This document shows, piece after piece, positions 34,529 through 46,229 of a DNA stretch of 64,000 nucleotides. Each line of letters starts with the position of its first letter. The stretch's first letter is position 1. Location: NCBI GenBank assembly GCA_025084515.1, contig JAJAGP010000246.1, positions 186,001-250,000 of the forward strand. The letters run 5' to 3'. A program made the position numbers and the translations under genes. This DNA comes from Ancistrus triradiatus. Its lineage: Eukaryota; Chordata; Actinopteri; Siluriformes; Loricariidae. The notes under the pieces were generated by a model. It was not told the DNA's origin, did not search any database, and saw nothing but the letters and a program-made list of their open reading frames with translations.

Positions 34529-34690
34529 TCCTGTAGCGTCTGATCCAGCAGCATAAGCTGCTGGGTCCCCTTCTGAGTCTTGGTCCTCCTGGGGTTTTTT
34601 CCTTACCACTGTCTGGATTGGGCCTAGACTTTTGTAAAGCTGATTTGAGACGATGTTCTCGCTACAGAAATAACTTAAACTTTTGACTTT
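34529..34690 (+). repeat. Interspersed repeat with TGACTT tail, degenerate
   Basis: It shares GCTGCTGGGTCCCCTTCTGA, TTTTCCTTACCACTGTC and TGTAAAGCTGATTTGAGACG with the family seen at 18516. Confidence 0.6.
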
Positions 34691-34795
34691 GATTCTACTA
34701 TTATTGGTTTAATCGTGTGTCTGTCAGGGAAAGCATTAGCTGGACTAGAGAGCGGCATCTGGTTGTTAAAACGCCTTGGGATGCCATGACTAACA

Positions 34796-35001
34796 TTTTC
34801 ATTTACATTTACATTTGCAGCATTTAGCAGACGCCCTTATCCAGAGCGACTTACAATTGGTACAGTCTTACAATCCAAGCAATTGTGGGTTAAGGGTCTT
34901 GCTCAAGGACCCAACAGTGGCAGCTTGGCAGAGGTGGGATTTGAACCCTGGACCTTCTGGTCCAGAGTCCAGTACCTTAACCGCTAGGCTACCACAGTCC
35001 C
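34796..35001 (-). mobile_element. tRNA-derived SINE with L2-type tail, well preserved
   Basis: On the minus strand: GGGACTGTGGTAGCCTAGCG at the start, A box, B box GGTTCAAATCC, GGATA-loop tail and a terminal TGTAAATGTAAATG run. It differs from the copy at 57988-58181 by about five substitutions over roughly 185 bases, so both are young. Confidence 0.95.
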
Positions 35002-35138
35002 ATTTTCAGTGCAAGTATTTTTAAGAACATTTTATCACTTAGCCCTAACTGGAACTTGCTTATAAGGGAAGTTTAAGGGCAGGAGTTAAATTCAGCGGAC
35101 TCTCAGTCGGCCTTTTCCAGACCGATTTTTAATGTAGT

Positions 35139-35525
35139 GGGACCTTCACACCAAGTGTGCTACGTTTTTTGTCTCAATGTTCACTTTTGCTTTCCCTTCT
35201 CTTAATGTGGAGATTTCTCCATGTCTTTTCAGAATGATCAGATCAGAATGCACTTAGATAAATAATCAGACGCTTCCACCCAGTCCCTGTGAGCTTTATC
35301 ACCATCATTCTCCAGCCTTTCAGTTCTATTCCACCAGATCTTTTCTTTAATATCCATGTTTTTAGGGGCAGCCTGTTGCTCGTCCTATAAGCTCTTGATG
35401 AGCTGTTCTGCCCGGCAACCGAGCTCTGATTGGTCAGCCTGATTTTAATGCAGAAATTATAACAGGCTCCGATTCAACATTTTACGCAGCGTCTCAGTCC
35501 GTTGGTTTCGGTGTGAAAAGGCCTT
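35139..35525 (-). mobile_element. MITE-like element, left arm of an inverted pair
   Basis: It begins GGACCTTCACACC and ends GGTGTGAAAAGGCC, imperfect inverted termini. Its interior (35233-35457) is the inverse of 36881-37077 with few differences. The minus-strand frame reads KNMDIKEKIWWNRTERLEND, which is also open in the other copy. Confidence 0.7.
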
Positions 35526-35800
35526 AATATACCCGTGTTCTTTTTCAGTCGTTCGGAGTACTTATGCAGCGTTCATACACTGATAAGTCGCAGGTCTGAC
35601 ATAGGCGACTAGGAATCTCAAACATGAGGACTTCTATGTTATTATTTTTTGCCTGATGTATGTGTTGCTATGCTGAGGCATGCGGTGGCTTGTTGTTATA
35701 GATTTTAATGATGGATCGCATAGCTCTGAAAGCGTGCTAACGAACGTGATGATCGATCGGTTGACATGAGGTATATTCTATCAATCGTTAAACACATTTT

Positions 35801-35839
35801 TAATGGATGGCGGTCCTTTTTATGGACCGCCATGCATTA
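35801..35839. repeat. Near-perfect short hairpin
   Basis: A perfect 10 bp stem (ATGGCGGTCC / GGACCGCCAT) around a 7 base T-rich loop is extended by a further 5 bp (TAATG / CATTA) beyond one mismatched pair. It lies between the two arms of the inverted MITE pair. Confidence 0.85.
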
Positions 35840-35990
35840 GTGAGCGTCGCCCATTAGTGCAGGTTTCTCACAGCTCCATGGCAGGAGTGTGTTTTGTTGT
35901 ATAGTTTATTGACCGTCCCAGTAACTAGACTGCTGTAATAAGTAAACATAGGTTAAAACAAATAGGTTGTGCTTTTTAGAGTTTTACAGA

Positions 35991-36367
35991 CAGTACTGTG
36001 CAAAAGTCGTAGGCCACCGTTTGGATTTGGCACGCCATAATCCTCCTTTCCACTGATCTTCATTTTAGTCTTTGTGAACTTCAGCATATCTTCATATCCT
36101 CTTCCAAAAGACCATTCCTGATCAAGCTCCTTTGGACTGTAGAACGGTTAACTTGGCATCACGATGAAGCTCCCAGTTGCAAGTGTAATGAGAGAAAACA
36201 CTAAATACTCACCACTGTACCCTATATAAGCTGTTTTGTATACACATCCCCTGTTTTTCTGGTTGCTATTCTAATAAAGAGACTGAGAAATAATTATATA
36301 TGGGCATTATGTCTTTGCTTAAACAATATCTAATCTAATGGTGGCCTAAGACTTTTGCACAGTACTT
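35991..36367 (-). mobile_element. Non-autonomous Tc1-type element, copy 6
   Basis: Both terminal repeats are present and TA follows at 36368-36369. The interior is in reverse order relative to copies 1-5 (ATCCTCCTTTCCACTGATCT precedes GACCATTCCTGATCAAGCTC). Confidence 0.85.
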
Positions 36368-36757
36368 TATATACTACACTAGCTTAAATTAAGTACTGAC
36401 AAATAGAGCCATATTCGGTGCTTACATTTTATAAGTACTTACTGCCATGTTTCACCACCTGCTCGGTGCACGGAGAGCGTAAACATGTTCCAGTGGTATA
36501 AAGTATGGCTTTTTCTCACTAAACGATGACAGTTCCCGGTGGAATAAATGCCTTAAGGTAGTGCCAAAACTGACAACACATATCTAATAAAGCATCTGAT
36601 GAAACATGGAATTATTGTCTGTCACGAAAACTGCAGAGTTTTTAAATGCTCGAAGAACAGCACGACTCTGTCGCCACCAATCAGCAGCACGTCAGCAGCA
36701 GGTACGGTGAGTTTATCAGACGGCTTTTATTCTGTCGCAAAATAAAGTTAGCTCCGA

Positions 36758-36842
36758 TGTGTTTAGGTGCACTTAATGTCTTAATATATAATCGGTTTCT
36801 CGCAGTTATCTGATTGTTCAAGTGCTAATGTAAACAGCATTT
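36758..36842 (+). mobile_element. GTTTACATGCACT MITE family, small fragment
   Basis: GGTGCACTTAATGTC, ATAATCGG and GCAGTTATCTGATTGTTCAA match the left end of the copies at 52945 and 62613. Confidence 0.5.
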
Positions 36843-36876
36843 TCTAATTTCCGTGTTGCTTGGATGCGTTAAAATC

Positions 36877-37245
36877 AGGCTGACCAATCAGAGCTCGGTC
36901 GCCGGGCAGAACAGCTCATCAGGAGCTTATAGGACGAGCAACAGGCTGCCTCTAAAAACATGGATGTTAAAGAAAAGATCTGGTGGGATAGAACTGAAAG
37001 GCTAGAGAATGATGGAGATAAAGCTCACAGGGACTGGATGGAAGCGTCTGATTATTTATCTAAGTGCATTCTGATCTAATGCTCACAAAAACACAAACTA
37101 GAGCTTCCTGCACTCACCTTTTTTAAAAAGACAAAGAGACATGGCAACATCTCCACGTTAAGAGAAGGGAAATTAAAGAAAGCAAAAGCAGACGGGCAGT
37201 TTTCGGAGTGTTTAGACAAGAAACGTAACGCACTCGGTGTGGAGG
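36877..37245 (+). mobile_element. MITE-like element, right arm of an inverted pair
   Basis: It is the inverse of 35139-35457. A plus-strand frame reads KNMDVKEKIWWDRTERLEND and AHRDWMEASDYLSKCILI, mostly the same residues as the other copy. Its left end has lost the GGCCTTTTCACACC terminus. Confidence 0.7.
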
Positions 37246-37267
37246 TCTCACTACGGGAAGTGGCTTG

Positions 37268-37380
37268 CAGAATCAAACAAGGTTGCCAGGTCTTCTTATT
37301 CTAAGACCTCGCTTCTCAGGAACTTGATTCCATAGACCTGGTATATGTTTCTCTCGCGGTATCTGGCAACCCTGCAACAG
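37268..37380 (+). mobile_element. GTTTACATGCACT MITE family, internal fragment
   Basis: GGTTGCCAGGTCTTCTTATT and CTCTCGCGGTATCTGGCAAC are the internal landmarks of the family. Confidence 0.55.
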
Positions 37381-37425
37381 AACCTGTGTTATAGGGGTGC
37401 CTTGAGGTACTCAAGAGCCCCTAAA

Positions 37426-37618
37426 GGGACTGTGGTGGGCTAGCGGTTATGGTACTGGACTCTGGACCAGAAGATCCAAGGTTCAAATCCCACTTCTGCC
37501 AAGCTGCCACTGTTAGGTCCTTGAGCAAGACCCTCAACCCACAATTGCTTGTACCAGTTGTAAGTCACTCTGGATAAGAGCGTCCCCTAAATGACATAAA
37601 TGTTAAATGTAAAAAATA
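37426..37618 (+). mobile_element. tRNA-derived SINE with L2-type tail
   Basis: It starts GGGACTGTGGTGGGCTAGCG, has B box GGTTCAAATCC, and the tail CACTCTGGATAAGAGCGTCC retains the GGATA stem-loop. Confidence 0.9.
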
Positions 37619-37619
37619 G

Positions 37620-38145
37620 TCATTTTTTAAAGGGAAGCCTCTGATAAGCTGAAGAAATGTTAAAGTATATGGTTTAAACCTAATTCCCACAAGTGTGAAT
37701 TCTCTGTGGGGGTTCTCACCCCTAAAGCCATGATTGTAGAATCGCCCCCGCTTGTTCGCCCCACAGTTTGTTTGCTTCACTAAATCCGAATAATGTTGTA
37801 CGCTGTCAGGGCAGAAACACAGACTATTCTTTACCAAATTAAATGGTACTGAACAATTTTAAGCACTACCCAGGCCTATTCCTTTATGTCTTATAAGTTC
37901 CTGTCACACCACCCAGCGCTCAGTCTGTCCGTCCAGCCTGTTTAGTCCTTGTCCTTGCCATCTGTAGCTCCTTTCTCAATCCTCTATTTTAGTGCATGCA
38001 ATTAAGGAGTTTAATGAGGGTAATTAATTCTGTTGGGGCACGAGAGTGGGACACACACAACCTGCCTCTATTTAGAGTTATGGATCCGACTTAATCCTAG
38101 TGTCCCACACTCCAGACACAAAACAGCCTCAGATAATGAGAGCGA
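37620..38145. other. Unannotated intronic DNA
   Basis: Nothing was recognised. Confidence 0.3.
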
Positions 38146-38149
38146 GAGA

Positions 38150-38150
<1 letters not shown>

Positions 38151-38193
<43 letters not shown>
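38151..38193. repeat. Compound (TG)n(AG)n microsatellite
   Basis: About ten TG units run straight into about eleven AG units. Confidence 0.97.
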
Positions 38194-38214
38194 AAGAGCG
38201 AGAGACAGTGTGTT

Positions 38215-39525
38215 TATTCACCCACAAGCTAATAGCCTGCTCTCAGACTTGGAGTGTCTGAAACAGGCAGAAGGTGCGATAAGGAACGCATTTACAGAGA
38301 ACTGTGTGTTTTTTTAAACAACCTTACAGAAACTGACTCGAGTCGCTGAGGCGCATGAGATTATAAATATAGTTCTGCCAGTTTGAGTAGTTGAGAGAGA
38401 CAGAGGGGGGTAGAAGAGTTTCGGAACACAAATTATTCCCTGGCCATGATCCTCGCCCTGTTCAAACTTTTTATAGACCCTGTCTGTCTCTCACACGTTA
38501 ACGGGAATAGTTTAGCATATGGTCGAGCTATAACATGAAGCAAAACTGTGCACGGATGAGTCACTGAAATGTGTGAAAGGAACATCTTTTACAGTATGTA
38601 GCAAAGAAAATGAAGAAAGAAAATCGAGTTCTTTAACTAATAGGAGTGCCCGACAAACTCTTTAGTGCCAGTTTTGGAGTACGATCCAATGAAACAACTG
38701 AGACTGCAGCCCCCTAGATTCACCTAAGTGACATTTTTGAATGGAGACATAATTAAAACTAGAAAGTGCAGTTCCTGCAGAGTGTCGATTTTTGCGGCTA
38801 TAGGTCAAAAACTAACTGAATACAGTCAGTGTCCTGCCAGGGACGTCTGTGCTCTGTCCCTAATTGGCATCATTTAACTGCCCCTGGATTGGCAAATTAT
38901 GAGTTGAATCACCCTGCAAAATTTTCTGTCCCACATTTGTTACCATTGGTGGGAAACAAGGTCTGATCGCCAGCACAAGCACCTTAGTCCATTATGGGCT
39001 GAATCAACGTCGTGTCTCTAGCTCAGACTTTAATCAAGAGCCCAGAGCTACCATCCAAGAGCCAGTCGGAAAGCTGCATACAAACACACTTCTCCCGAAT
39101 GTTCAGTGTTTGTCCTGTGTCGATATCTCAAACTGTAGCAGGAGATATTCGCCAAAAATCACATGGAATAATAATAACAATGGAGAGCAATTAGTGGGAC
39201 GCAACACACTAAACAAAAAAATAGAGATTAGTAACAGTGAACAACCGTTCTTTTTAAAAAGTATTGCCTGTATCGCAGAGGAATTGGAGAAACATTAAAT
39301 TATTGTTATTGAATTTAATCATATTAATCAATCTTGAACCAAGAACTTATGCTAAAGGTCCCTGAGCAGGTCAGTTAATTCTGGCTATGTTACCAGATGA
39401 AAATAACCAGGTCTAAAAGGTTCAACATCTGGATCAGGAAAGTTTTCCACATGTTTTTCCTGCGTCGTTGCCTCGTTGTGCCTCCGTGTCTCTGGTGGCT
39501 TTGGTAATGGCAAGCTGGTAAATAG
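38215..39525. other. Unannotated intronic DNA
   Basis: Nothing was recognised before the minisatellite. Confidence 0.3.
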
Positions 39526-39528
39526 TGT

Positions 39529-42500
39529 TGTTAGTAGTCGAGTCCGAGTCAAGACCAAGACTTTTAGTAGTCGAGTCCGAGTCAAGACCAAGACTTTTAG
39601 TAGTCGAGTCCGAGTCAAGACCAAGACTTTTAGTAGTCGAGTCCGAGTCAAGACCAAGACTTTTAGTAGCCGAGTCCCAGTCAAGACGGAGACTTTTAGT
39701 AGCCGAGTCCGAGTCAGACGGAGACGTTTAGTAGCCGAGTCCGAGTCAAGACGGAGACGTTTAGTAGTCGAGTCCGGAGTCCAAGACGGAGACTTTTAGT
39801 AGCCGAGTCCGAGTCATGACGGAGAGTTTTAGTAGTCCGTCCGAGTCAGGACGGAGACTTTTAGTAGCCGAGTCCGAGTCAGGACGGAGGGACTTTTAGT
39901 AGCCGAGTCCCAGTCAAGACGGAGTCTTTAGTTAGTCGAGTCCGAGTCAGGACGGAGAATTTTAGTAGCGAGTCCGAGTAGGACGGAGAATTTTAGTAGC
40001 GATCCGAGTCCAGGACGGAGGAATTTTAGTAGCCGAAGCCGAGTCAGGACGGAGACTTTTGTAGCCGAGTCCGAGTCAGGACGGCGACTTTTGGTAGCCG
40101 AGTCCCAGTCAAGCCGGAGTCTTTTAGTGTCCGAGTCCCAGTCAAGACGGAAGTCTCTTTTAGTACGCCGAGTCCGAGTCAGGACGGAGACTTTAGTAGC
40201 CGATCCGAGTCAGGACGGGACTTTTAGTAGCGAGTCCGAGTCAGACGGAGGGACTTTTAGTAGCCGAGTCCCAGTCAAGACGGAGTCTTTTAGTAGCGAG
40301 TCCCAGTCAAGCGGAGGACTTTAGTAGCCGAGTCCCAGTTCACAGACGGAAGACGTTTTAGTAGCCGAGTCAGTCAAGACGGTGGGAGACGTTTAGTAGT
40401 CGAGGCCGAGTCAAGACTGGAGACTTTTGGTCGCGAGTCCGGTCATGACGGAGACTTTTAGTAGTTTCAGTCCGAGTCAAGACAAAGACTTTTAGTAGGC
40501 AAGTCGAGTCAGGACGGCGACTTTTAGTCGTTCGAGTTCGAGCAGGACGGAGGACTTTAGTAGTCGAGTCCGAGGAAGGACGGCGACTTTATAGTCGAGT
40601 TCGAGTCAGGACGGAGACTTTTAGTAGTCGAGTCCGAAAGTCAGGACGGAGGGGACTTTAGTAGTCGAGTCCGAGTCAGGACGGAGACTTTTAGTAGTCG
40701 AGTCCGAGTCAGGACGGAGACTTTTAGTAGTCGAGTCCGAGAGTCAGGACGGAGACTTTTAGTAGTCGAGCCGAGTCAGGACGGAAGACGGTAGTAGTCG
40801 AGTCCGAGTCAGGCGGAGACGTTTAGTAGCGAGTCCGAGGTCAAGACGGAGACGTTAGTAGCCGGAGCCGAGTCAAGACGGAGACGTTTGTAGCCGAGTC
40901 CGAGTCAGGCGGAGACTTTAGTGCCGAGTCGAGTTTCAGGGCGGAGGGAATTTTAGTAGCGAAGTTACCGAGTCAGGGCGGAGAGAGACTTTTAGTAGCC
41001 GAGTCCGAGTCAGGACGGAGACGTTAGTAGCCGAGTCCGAGTTCAGGACGGGAGAATTTTAGTAGGCCGAGTCGAGTTCAGGACGGAGGACTTTAAGTAG
41101 CCGAGTCCCGAGTCAGGACGGAGACTTTGTTCGTTAGCCGAGTCCGAGTCAGGACGGAGACTTTTAGTAGCGAGTCCGAGTCAGGACGGGGATTTTAGTA
41201 GCGAGTCCGAAGTCAGGACGGAGACTTTTAGTGTCGAGTCAGAGTCAGGACGAGCTTTTAGTAGTCGAGTAGTCCGAGTCAGGACGCGACTTTAGTAGTC
41301 GAGTCAGAGTCAGGACGGAGATTTTTGGTCGAGTCCGAGTCAGGACGGAGGACGTTTAGTAGTCGAGTCCGAGTCAGGACGGGAGACGTTTGTTAGTAAG
41401 TGCGAGTCGAGTAGGACGGAGACGTTTAGTAGCCAGAGTCCGAGTTCATAGTCAAGCGGAGACGTTTAGTAGCCGAAGTCCGAAGTCAAGGCGGAGAGAC
41501 TTTTAGTCGGCGGTTCCGGTCAGGGCGGAGACTTTTAATAGCCGAGTCGAGTCAGGGCGGGAGGAACTTTTAGTAGCCGAGTCCGAGTCAGGACAGGGAC
41601 TTTAGTAGACGGGTCCGAGTCAGGCCGGAGACGTTTAGTAGCCGAGGTCCGAGGTCAGACGGGAGACTTTTAGTAGCCGAGTCCGAGTCAGGACGGAGGA
41701 CTTTAGTAGCCGAGTCGAGGTAAGGACGGAGACTTGTAGTAGCCGAGTTCCGAGTCAGGACGGAGACTTTTAGTAAGCCGATCCGAGTCAGGACGGAGAC
41801 TTTTAGTAGTCGAGTAGTCCGAGTCAGGGACGGAGCTTAGTAGTCGAGTCCGAGTCAGGAGGGGACTTTTAGTAGTGAGTTCCGAGTCAGGAACGGAGAC
41901 TTTAGTAGCGAGTCCGAGTCAGGACGGAGACTTCAGACTTTTAGAGCCGAGTCCGAGTCAGGACGGAGACCTTTTAGTAGTCGAGTCGAGTCAGGACGGA
42001 GACTTTTAGTAGTCGAGTCGACGTAGGACGGAGACTTTAGTAGTGAGTCCGAGTCAGGGGAGTCAGGACGGAGACTGTTAGTAGTCGAGTCCGAGTCAGG
42101 ACGGGAGACTTTTAGTAGTCGAGTCCGAGGTCAGGACGGAGACTTTAGTAGGTCGAGTCCGAGTTAGTCAGCGGAGGACTTTAGTAGCCGAGTCCGAGTC
42201 AGGACGGAGATTTTAGTAGCGAGTCCGAAGTCAGACGGAGGACTTTTGTAGCCGAGTCCGAGTCAGGACGGAGGACTTTTAGTAGCCGAGTCCGAGTCAG
42301 GACGGAGACTTTTAGTAGCCGAGTCCGAGTCAGGACGGAGACTTTTAGTAGCCGAGTCCGAGTCAGGACGGAGTTTTTTAGTAGCCGAGTCCGAGTCAGG
42401 ACGGAGTTTTTTAGTAGTCGAGTCCCAGTCAAGACGGAGACGTTTAGTAGCCGAGTCCGAGTCAAGACGGAGACGTTTAGTAGCCGAGTCCGAGTCAAGA

Positions 42501-42675
42501 CGGAGACTGTTTAGTAGCCGAGTCCGAGTCAAGACGGAGACTGTTAGTAGCCGAGTCCGAGTCAAGACGGAGACTGTTAGTAGCCGAGTCCCAGTCAAGA
42601 CGGAGTCTTTTAGTAGTCAAGTCCGAGTCAGGACGGAGACTTTTAGTAGTCGAGTCCGAGTCAAGACCAAGGCCA
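39529..42675. repeat. Minisatellite, 33 bp unit, roughly 95 copies
   Basis: The unit is TTTTAGTAGTCGAGTCCG followed by AGTCAAGACCAAGAC at the edges or AGTCAGGACGGAGAC inside. The first four units are identical. Because 33 is a multiple of three, every frame stays open where units are regular and yields 11-residue peptide repeats such as VRVKTKTFSSR; this is a composition effect and not a gene. In the middle, unit length varies from about 29 to 36 bases by one- or two-base indels. Confidence 0.97.
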
Positions 42676-42679
42676 ATAT

Positions 42680-44550
42680 CAGAAAAAGATTTTTTCATCA
42701 TACAAGAATAAAAAGAAGAAAATGGAAAAAAAAAATTGGAATTCACTTCACATTAATTATAGATTATATAGTATATAATAAATAAAATTATTAATAAATA
42801 TTATATTTTGTACAATATAACATTAAACTATACATAGCGTAAAAGTATTATTAATTATCATTAGCTTAGTTTGACTAAGACTATAATATAATGTAACTTT
42901 TGGAAGCAAATGATGGTGATGATTCTGTTTCCCTTCTTCTCTCAAACTTAATCAGAATCATCACAAAGTCACCTGAATATAAACAACATCCATTTGATCC
43001 ATTTATATTATTAAATGTGGAAATGTAGTAATAATAATAATAATAATAACAACAATAATAATAATAATAATAATTTCAGATTTGGGGCACATGGTAAGGT
43101 AAAGTGAGTGGATGAAAATGCACACTTACAATCTTAACATCAGACTATTCCAATAAAACATGGTCATTGATTGGATCCTGAACCAGAAGAGCAGAAATTT
43201 GTTTTTCCCTGTTATAATCAGAGTGCAGATGTTATTTAGGCCTGCAGAGAAAGGACTGATTTATTCTGCTTGAATGGATTGTAGATATTCAATAATGATA
43301 GAGAAAAGTTAGTTTATAATTAACGTTACCTCAGACAGACACATCGGACTCGGCTGGTTTCAGTAATGATTTCCGATTCCACCGAGACCAGACCGAGTCC
43401 AAATGAGTTTATTAGTTTATGGTCTCGAAACAGGACTCACAACTACTACAACACTACTACACATGAACCCAACTAATAAAAAGAAGTATAGAATTGGAGC
43501 AACAGTGCATCAGAGTTTTTGTCCCTCTCCTCCTCTCACACAACCAAAAGAGCCTCCATCCAAACACAGCAGCGTCCAAATCAGCCAAATCCACTGAGGA
43601 AAGGCAGACAAGAGAAAGTATGCCACATTCTGCAAATGAAGTCTCACGCAAACACACACACACATCTCCACACAGAGCAGTCAGGACCCAATCCCATCAT
43701 GCAACTTGCCCTCACACACACACACACACCCTGTACAGTGATGCACAGTGTCACTTCACTGTCATCACTTTAGCTCCTTGCACAAACCATCAGCTCTTTG
43801 TCCTCTCTCCTGTTCTATCCTTCCTCTCTCTCTGTTTTCCCTTCTTCATCTTCTCTCTCTGTGCATCCCCTCCCTGGAGCACCGGGCTGGGACAGATGTC
43901 AGGATGCATTATTTCAACTGGCTGCATCCTCAAGTTGCACTCTCTCTCAGTTTCACTGCTACGAGACGAGCTTCATTGGCACAGCCATATTAACTCGGAG
44001 CAACGGCAAAGCGCTCTAAACCATAAGCAGACCTGAAGCATCAGGAAGTGCAGGAAGCGTTGTTTTTGATTACAGCAGGATTTTTGTTTGGGACAGAAGA
44101 AAACAGAACGAAACAGAGCGTTCAGCGGAGAAGGGAATCAGAATGCAATGGCCGTAGCAATAGCAGATTAAACGAAGCAGTTAGGAAGGGAAAGGCTGTG
44201 TGCATTTAGGAAATGCTTTTCCAGATCACAGCTGGATGTTTGTCCCGGTGGGAAGCGTTTACGTTCGTTGATTAGTGCGCCTACCTCATTACCGACCAGC
44301 ACGATTGACTTGACCTCAGTCGTGGTATTTGAATTCGAATTTGTAATTTAATTTTGTAAATGAGCAACGTTTTTTAAGTTTGTCCATCGACAGTTAGAAC
44401 ATCACATCCTGATCGTTTAATTGAGCGATGATTTGTTGTCTGAGACACACTCACTTGTATTACACTGACCGATTCCTTCCTCATCGTAAAAAAGGAGGTG
44501 GTTGGGATTTCAAATAAAATTTTTGCACCTCATTAAAGGATTAGTCTTAA
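42680..44550. other. Unannotated AT-rich intronic DNA
   Basis: Contents seen: a strongly AT-rich stretch at 42740-42900, an (AAT)n run and a CA/CT-rich stretch at 43640-43860. No gene was recognised. Confidence 0.3.
43027..43073. repeat. (AAT)n microsatellite
   Basis: About fifteen trinucleotide units with two AAC interruptions. Confidence 0.95.
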
Positions 44551-44555
44551 AAGTA

Positions 44556-44660
44556 CAATGGTACCTCAATTCTGATTGTTAATTTGCTAAAAAATGACAA
44601 GTACGGAGATAGTTTTTCCCGTAAGGAATCATGTAAATTGAATTAATCCGTTCCAGACCC
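44556..44660 (+). repeat. Interspersed repeat fragment shared with 59868-59995
   Basis: AATGGTACCTCAATTCTG and ATTGAATTAATCCGTTCCAG correspond to the reverse complement of 59868-59985 (GGTACCTCGGTTCTTGACGT; AATTGAATGAATCTGTTCC). Confidence 0.55.
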
Positions 44661-44664
44661 TCAG

Positions 44665-45925
44665 AACATCCAGATTTTTTAAGGCATTTGTATATTTCTG
44701 CATAAATCTGACCTAAAACATCATCAGATTTTCACACAAGACCTAAAAGTAGATAAAGAGAACCCAGTTACACAAATGAGGCCAAAATATTATACTTGGT
44801 CATTTATTTATTGAGGAAAATGATCCAATATTACATATTAGTGAGTGGAAAAAAAAAAAAAAAGTATGTGACCCCCTTTGCTTCAGTATCTGGTGTGACC
44901 CCCCTGTGCAGCAATAACTGCCAGCTAAACGTTTCCTATAACTGTTGATCAGTCCTGCACACCGGCTTGGAGGGATTTTAGCCCATTCCTCCGTACAGAC
45001 TACAGCTTCAGCTCTGGGATGTTGGTGGGGTTTCCTCACATTAGCTGCTCGCTTCAGGTCCTTCCACAACATTTTCCATTGGATTAAGGTCAGGACTTTG
45101 ACTTGGCCCATTCCAGAACACGAACTTTATTCTTCTTTAACCCATTCTTTGGTAGAAACGGCTGTGTGCTTAGGGTCGTTTGTCTTGCTGCATTGACCCA
45201 CCTTCTCTTGAGGTTCAGTTCATGGACAGATGTCCTGACATTTTCCTTTAGAATTCCCTGATATCATTCAGAATTCATTGTTCCATCAATGATGGCAAGC
45301 CGTCCTGCCCAGATGCAGCAAAACAGCCCCAAACCATGATACTACCACACCATGTTTCACAGATGGGATAAGGTTCTTATGCTGGAATGCAGTGTTCTCC
45401 TTTCTCCAAACATAACGCTTTCTTTTTTTTTTAAACCAAAAAAGTTCTATTTTTGGTCTCATCCATCCACAAAACATCTTCCAATAGCCTTCTGGCTCGT
45501 CCACGTGATCTTTAGCAAACTGCAGACGAGCAGCAATGTTCTTTTTTGGAGAGCAGTGGCTTTCTCCTTGCAACCCTGCCATGCACACCATTGTGTTCAG
45601 TGTTCTTCTGATGGTGGGACTCATGAACATTTAACATTAGCCAATGTGAGAGAGGCCTTCAGTTGCTTAGAAGTTACCCTGGGCTCCTTTGTGACCTCAC
45701 CAACTATTACACGCCTTGCTCTTGGAGTGATCTTTGTTGGTCGACCACTCCTGGTGAGGGTAACAGTGGTCTTGAGTTTCCTCCATTTGTACACAATCTG
45801 TCTGACTGTGGATTGGTGGAGTCCAAACTCTTTAGAGAAGGTTTTGTAACCTTTTTCAGTCTGATGATCATCAACAACTCTTTTTCTGAGCTTCTCGGAA
45901 ATATCTTTAGTTCTCACGTCTCCTT
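44665..45925 (-). mobile_element. Tc1-like element of a different family, 5' end lost
   Basis: The 3' non-coding part (GACCTAAAACATCATCAGAT, ACTTGGTCATTTATTTATTG) and most of the transposase gene are present on the minus strand. The end carrying the start codon is missing beyond about 45925. Terminal repeats could not be paired. Confidence 0.85.
44870..45925 (-). pseudogene. Tc1 transposase, frameshifted and truncated
   Basis: Reading from 45925 down: ISEKLRKRVVDDHQTEKGYK and LHQSTVRQIVYKWRK form the N-terminal helix-turn-helix, GRPTKITPRARRVIVGEVTK the linker, then in other frames KKNIAARLQFAKDHVDEPEG, the KIELFWFKK segment, and near the end SRCAGLINSYRKRLAG. Between them stops and indels interrupt every frame, and the catalytic WSDE is damaged (FCGWMRPKIELF). 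The initiator methionine region is gone. Confidence 0.85.
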
Positions 45926-46027
45926 TTTGGTCGACTGTTATCACTAACCTTCTGAGGACTCGTGGTGACTTACTAGAATATAATAAAATTAGGAACATAA
46001 AACTATAGAATATAAGACAATAGTGTA

Positions 46028-46200
46028 CGGTACTGTGCAAAAGTATTAGGCCACCATAAGATTTTCTGTTTTAGTGACGGTCTAATGAGCATATATAACA
46101 TATTGTCCACGACTGGACCCAAAATTTTCAAACTTGGATTTGTCACTCAATAATCCTCTTTTCCACTGATCTTCATTCCAGTTTTTGCAACCTTTTGATT
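46028..46200 (-). mobile_element. Non-autonomous Tc1-type element, copy 7, one end only
   Basis: The terminal repeat TACTGTGCAAAAGTATTAGG and the inner CCTCTTTTCCACTGATCTTC match copy 6, in the same orientation. The minus-strand frame reads NEDQWKRGLLSDKSKFENFG. The other end is missing. It lies within about 100 bp of the Tc1-like element above. Confidence 0.8.
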
Positions 46201-46229
46201 CGTCTAGGAGCATTTTAAATGGCACCAAT

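Noticed and set aside
39385..42746. Long repetitive open frames on both strands (VRVKTKTFSSR- and TRLLKVLVL-type repeats)
   Set aside because: They arise because the minisatellite unit is 33 bp. All frames stay open where units are regular, and frames break with each indel.
43494..44036. 180-codon open frame
   Set aside because: It is rich in His/Thr from CA repeats and Ser/Leu from CT repeats. No conserved motif is present.
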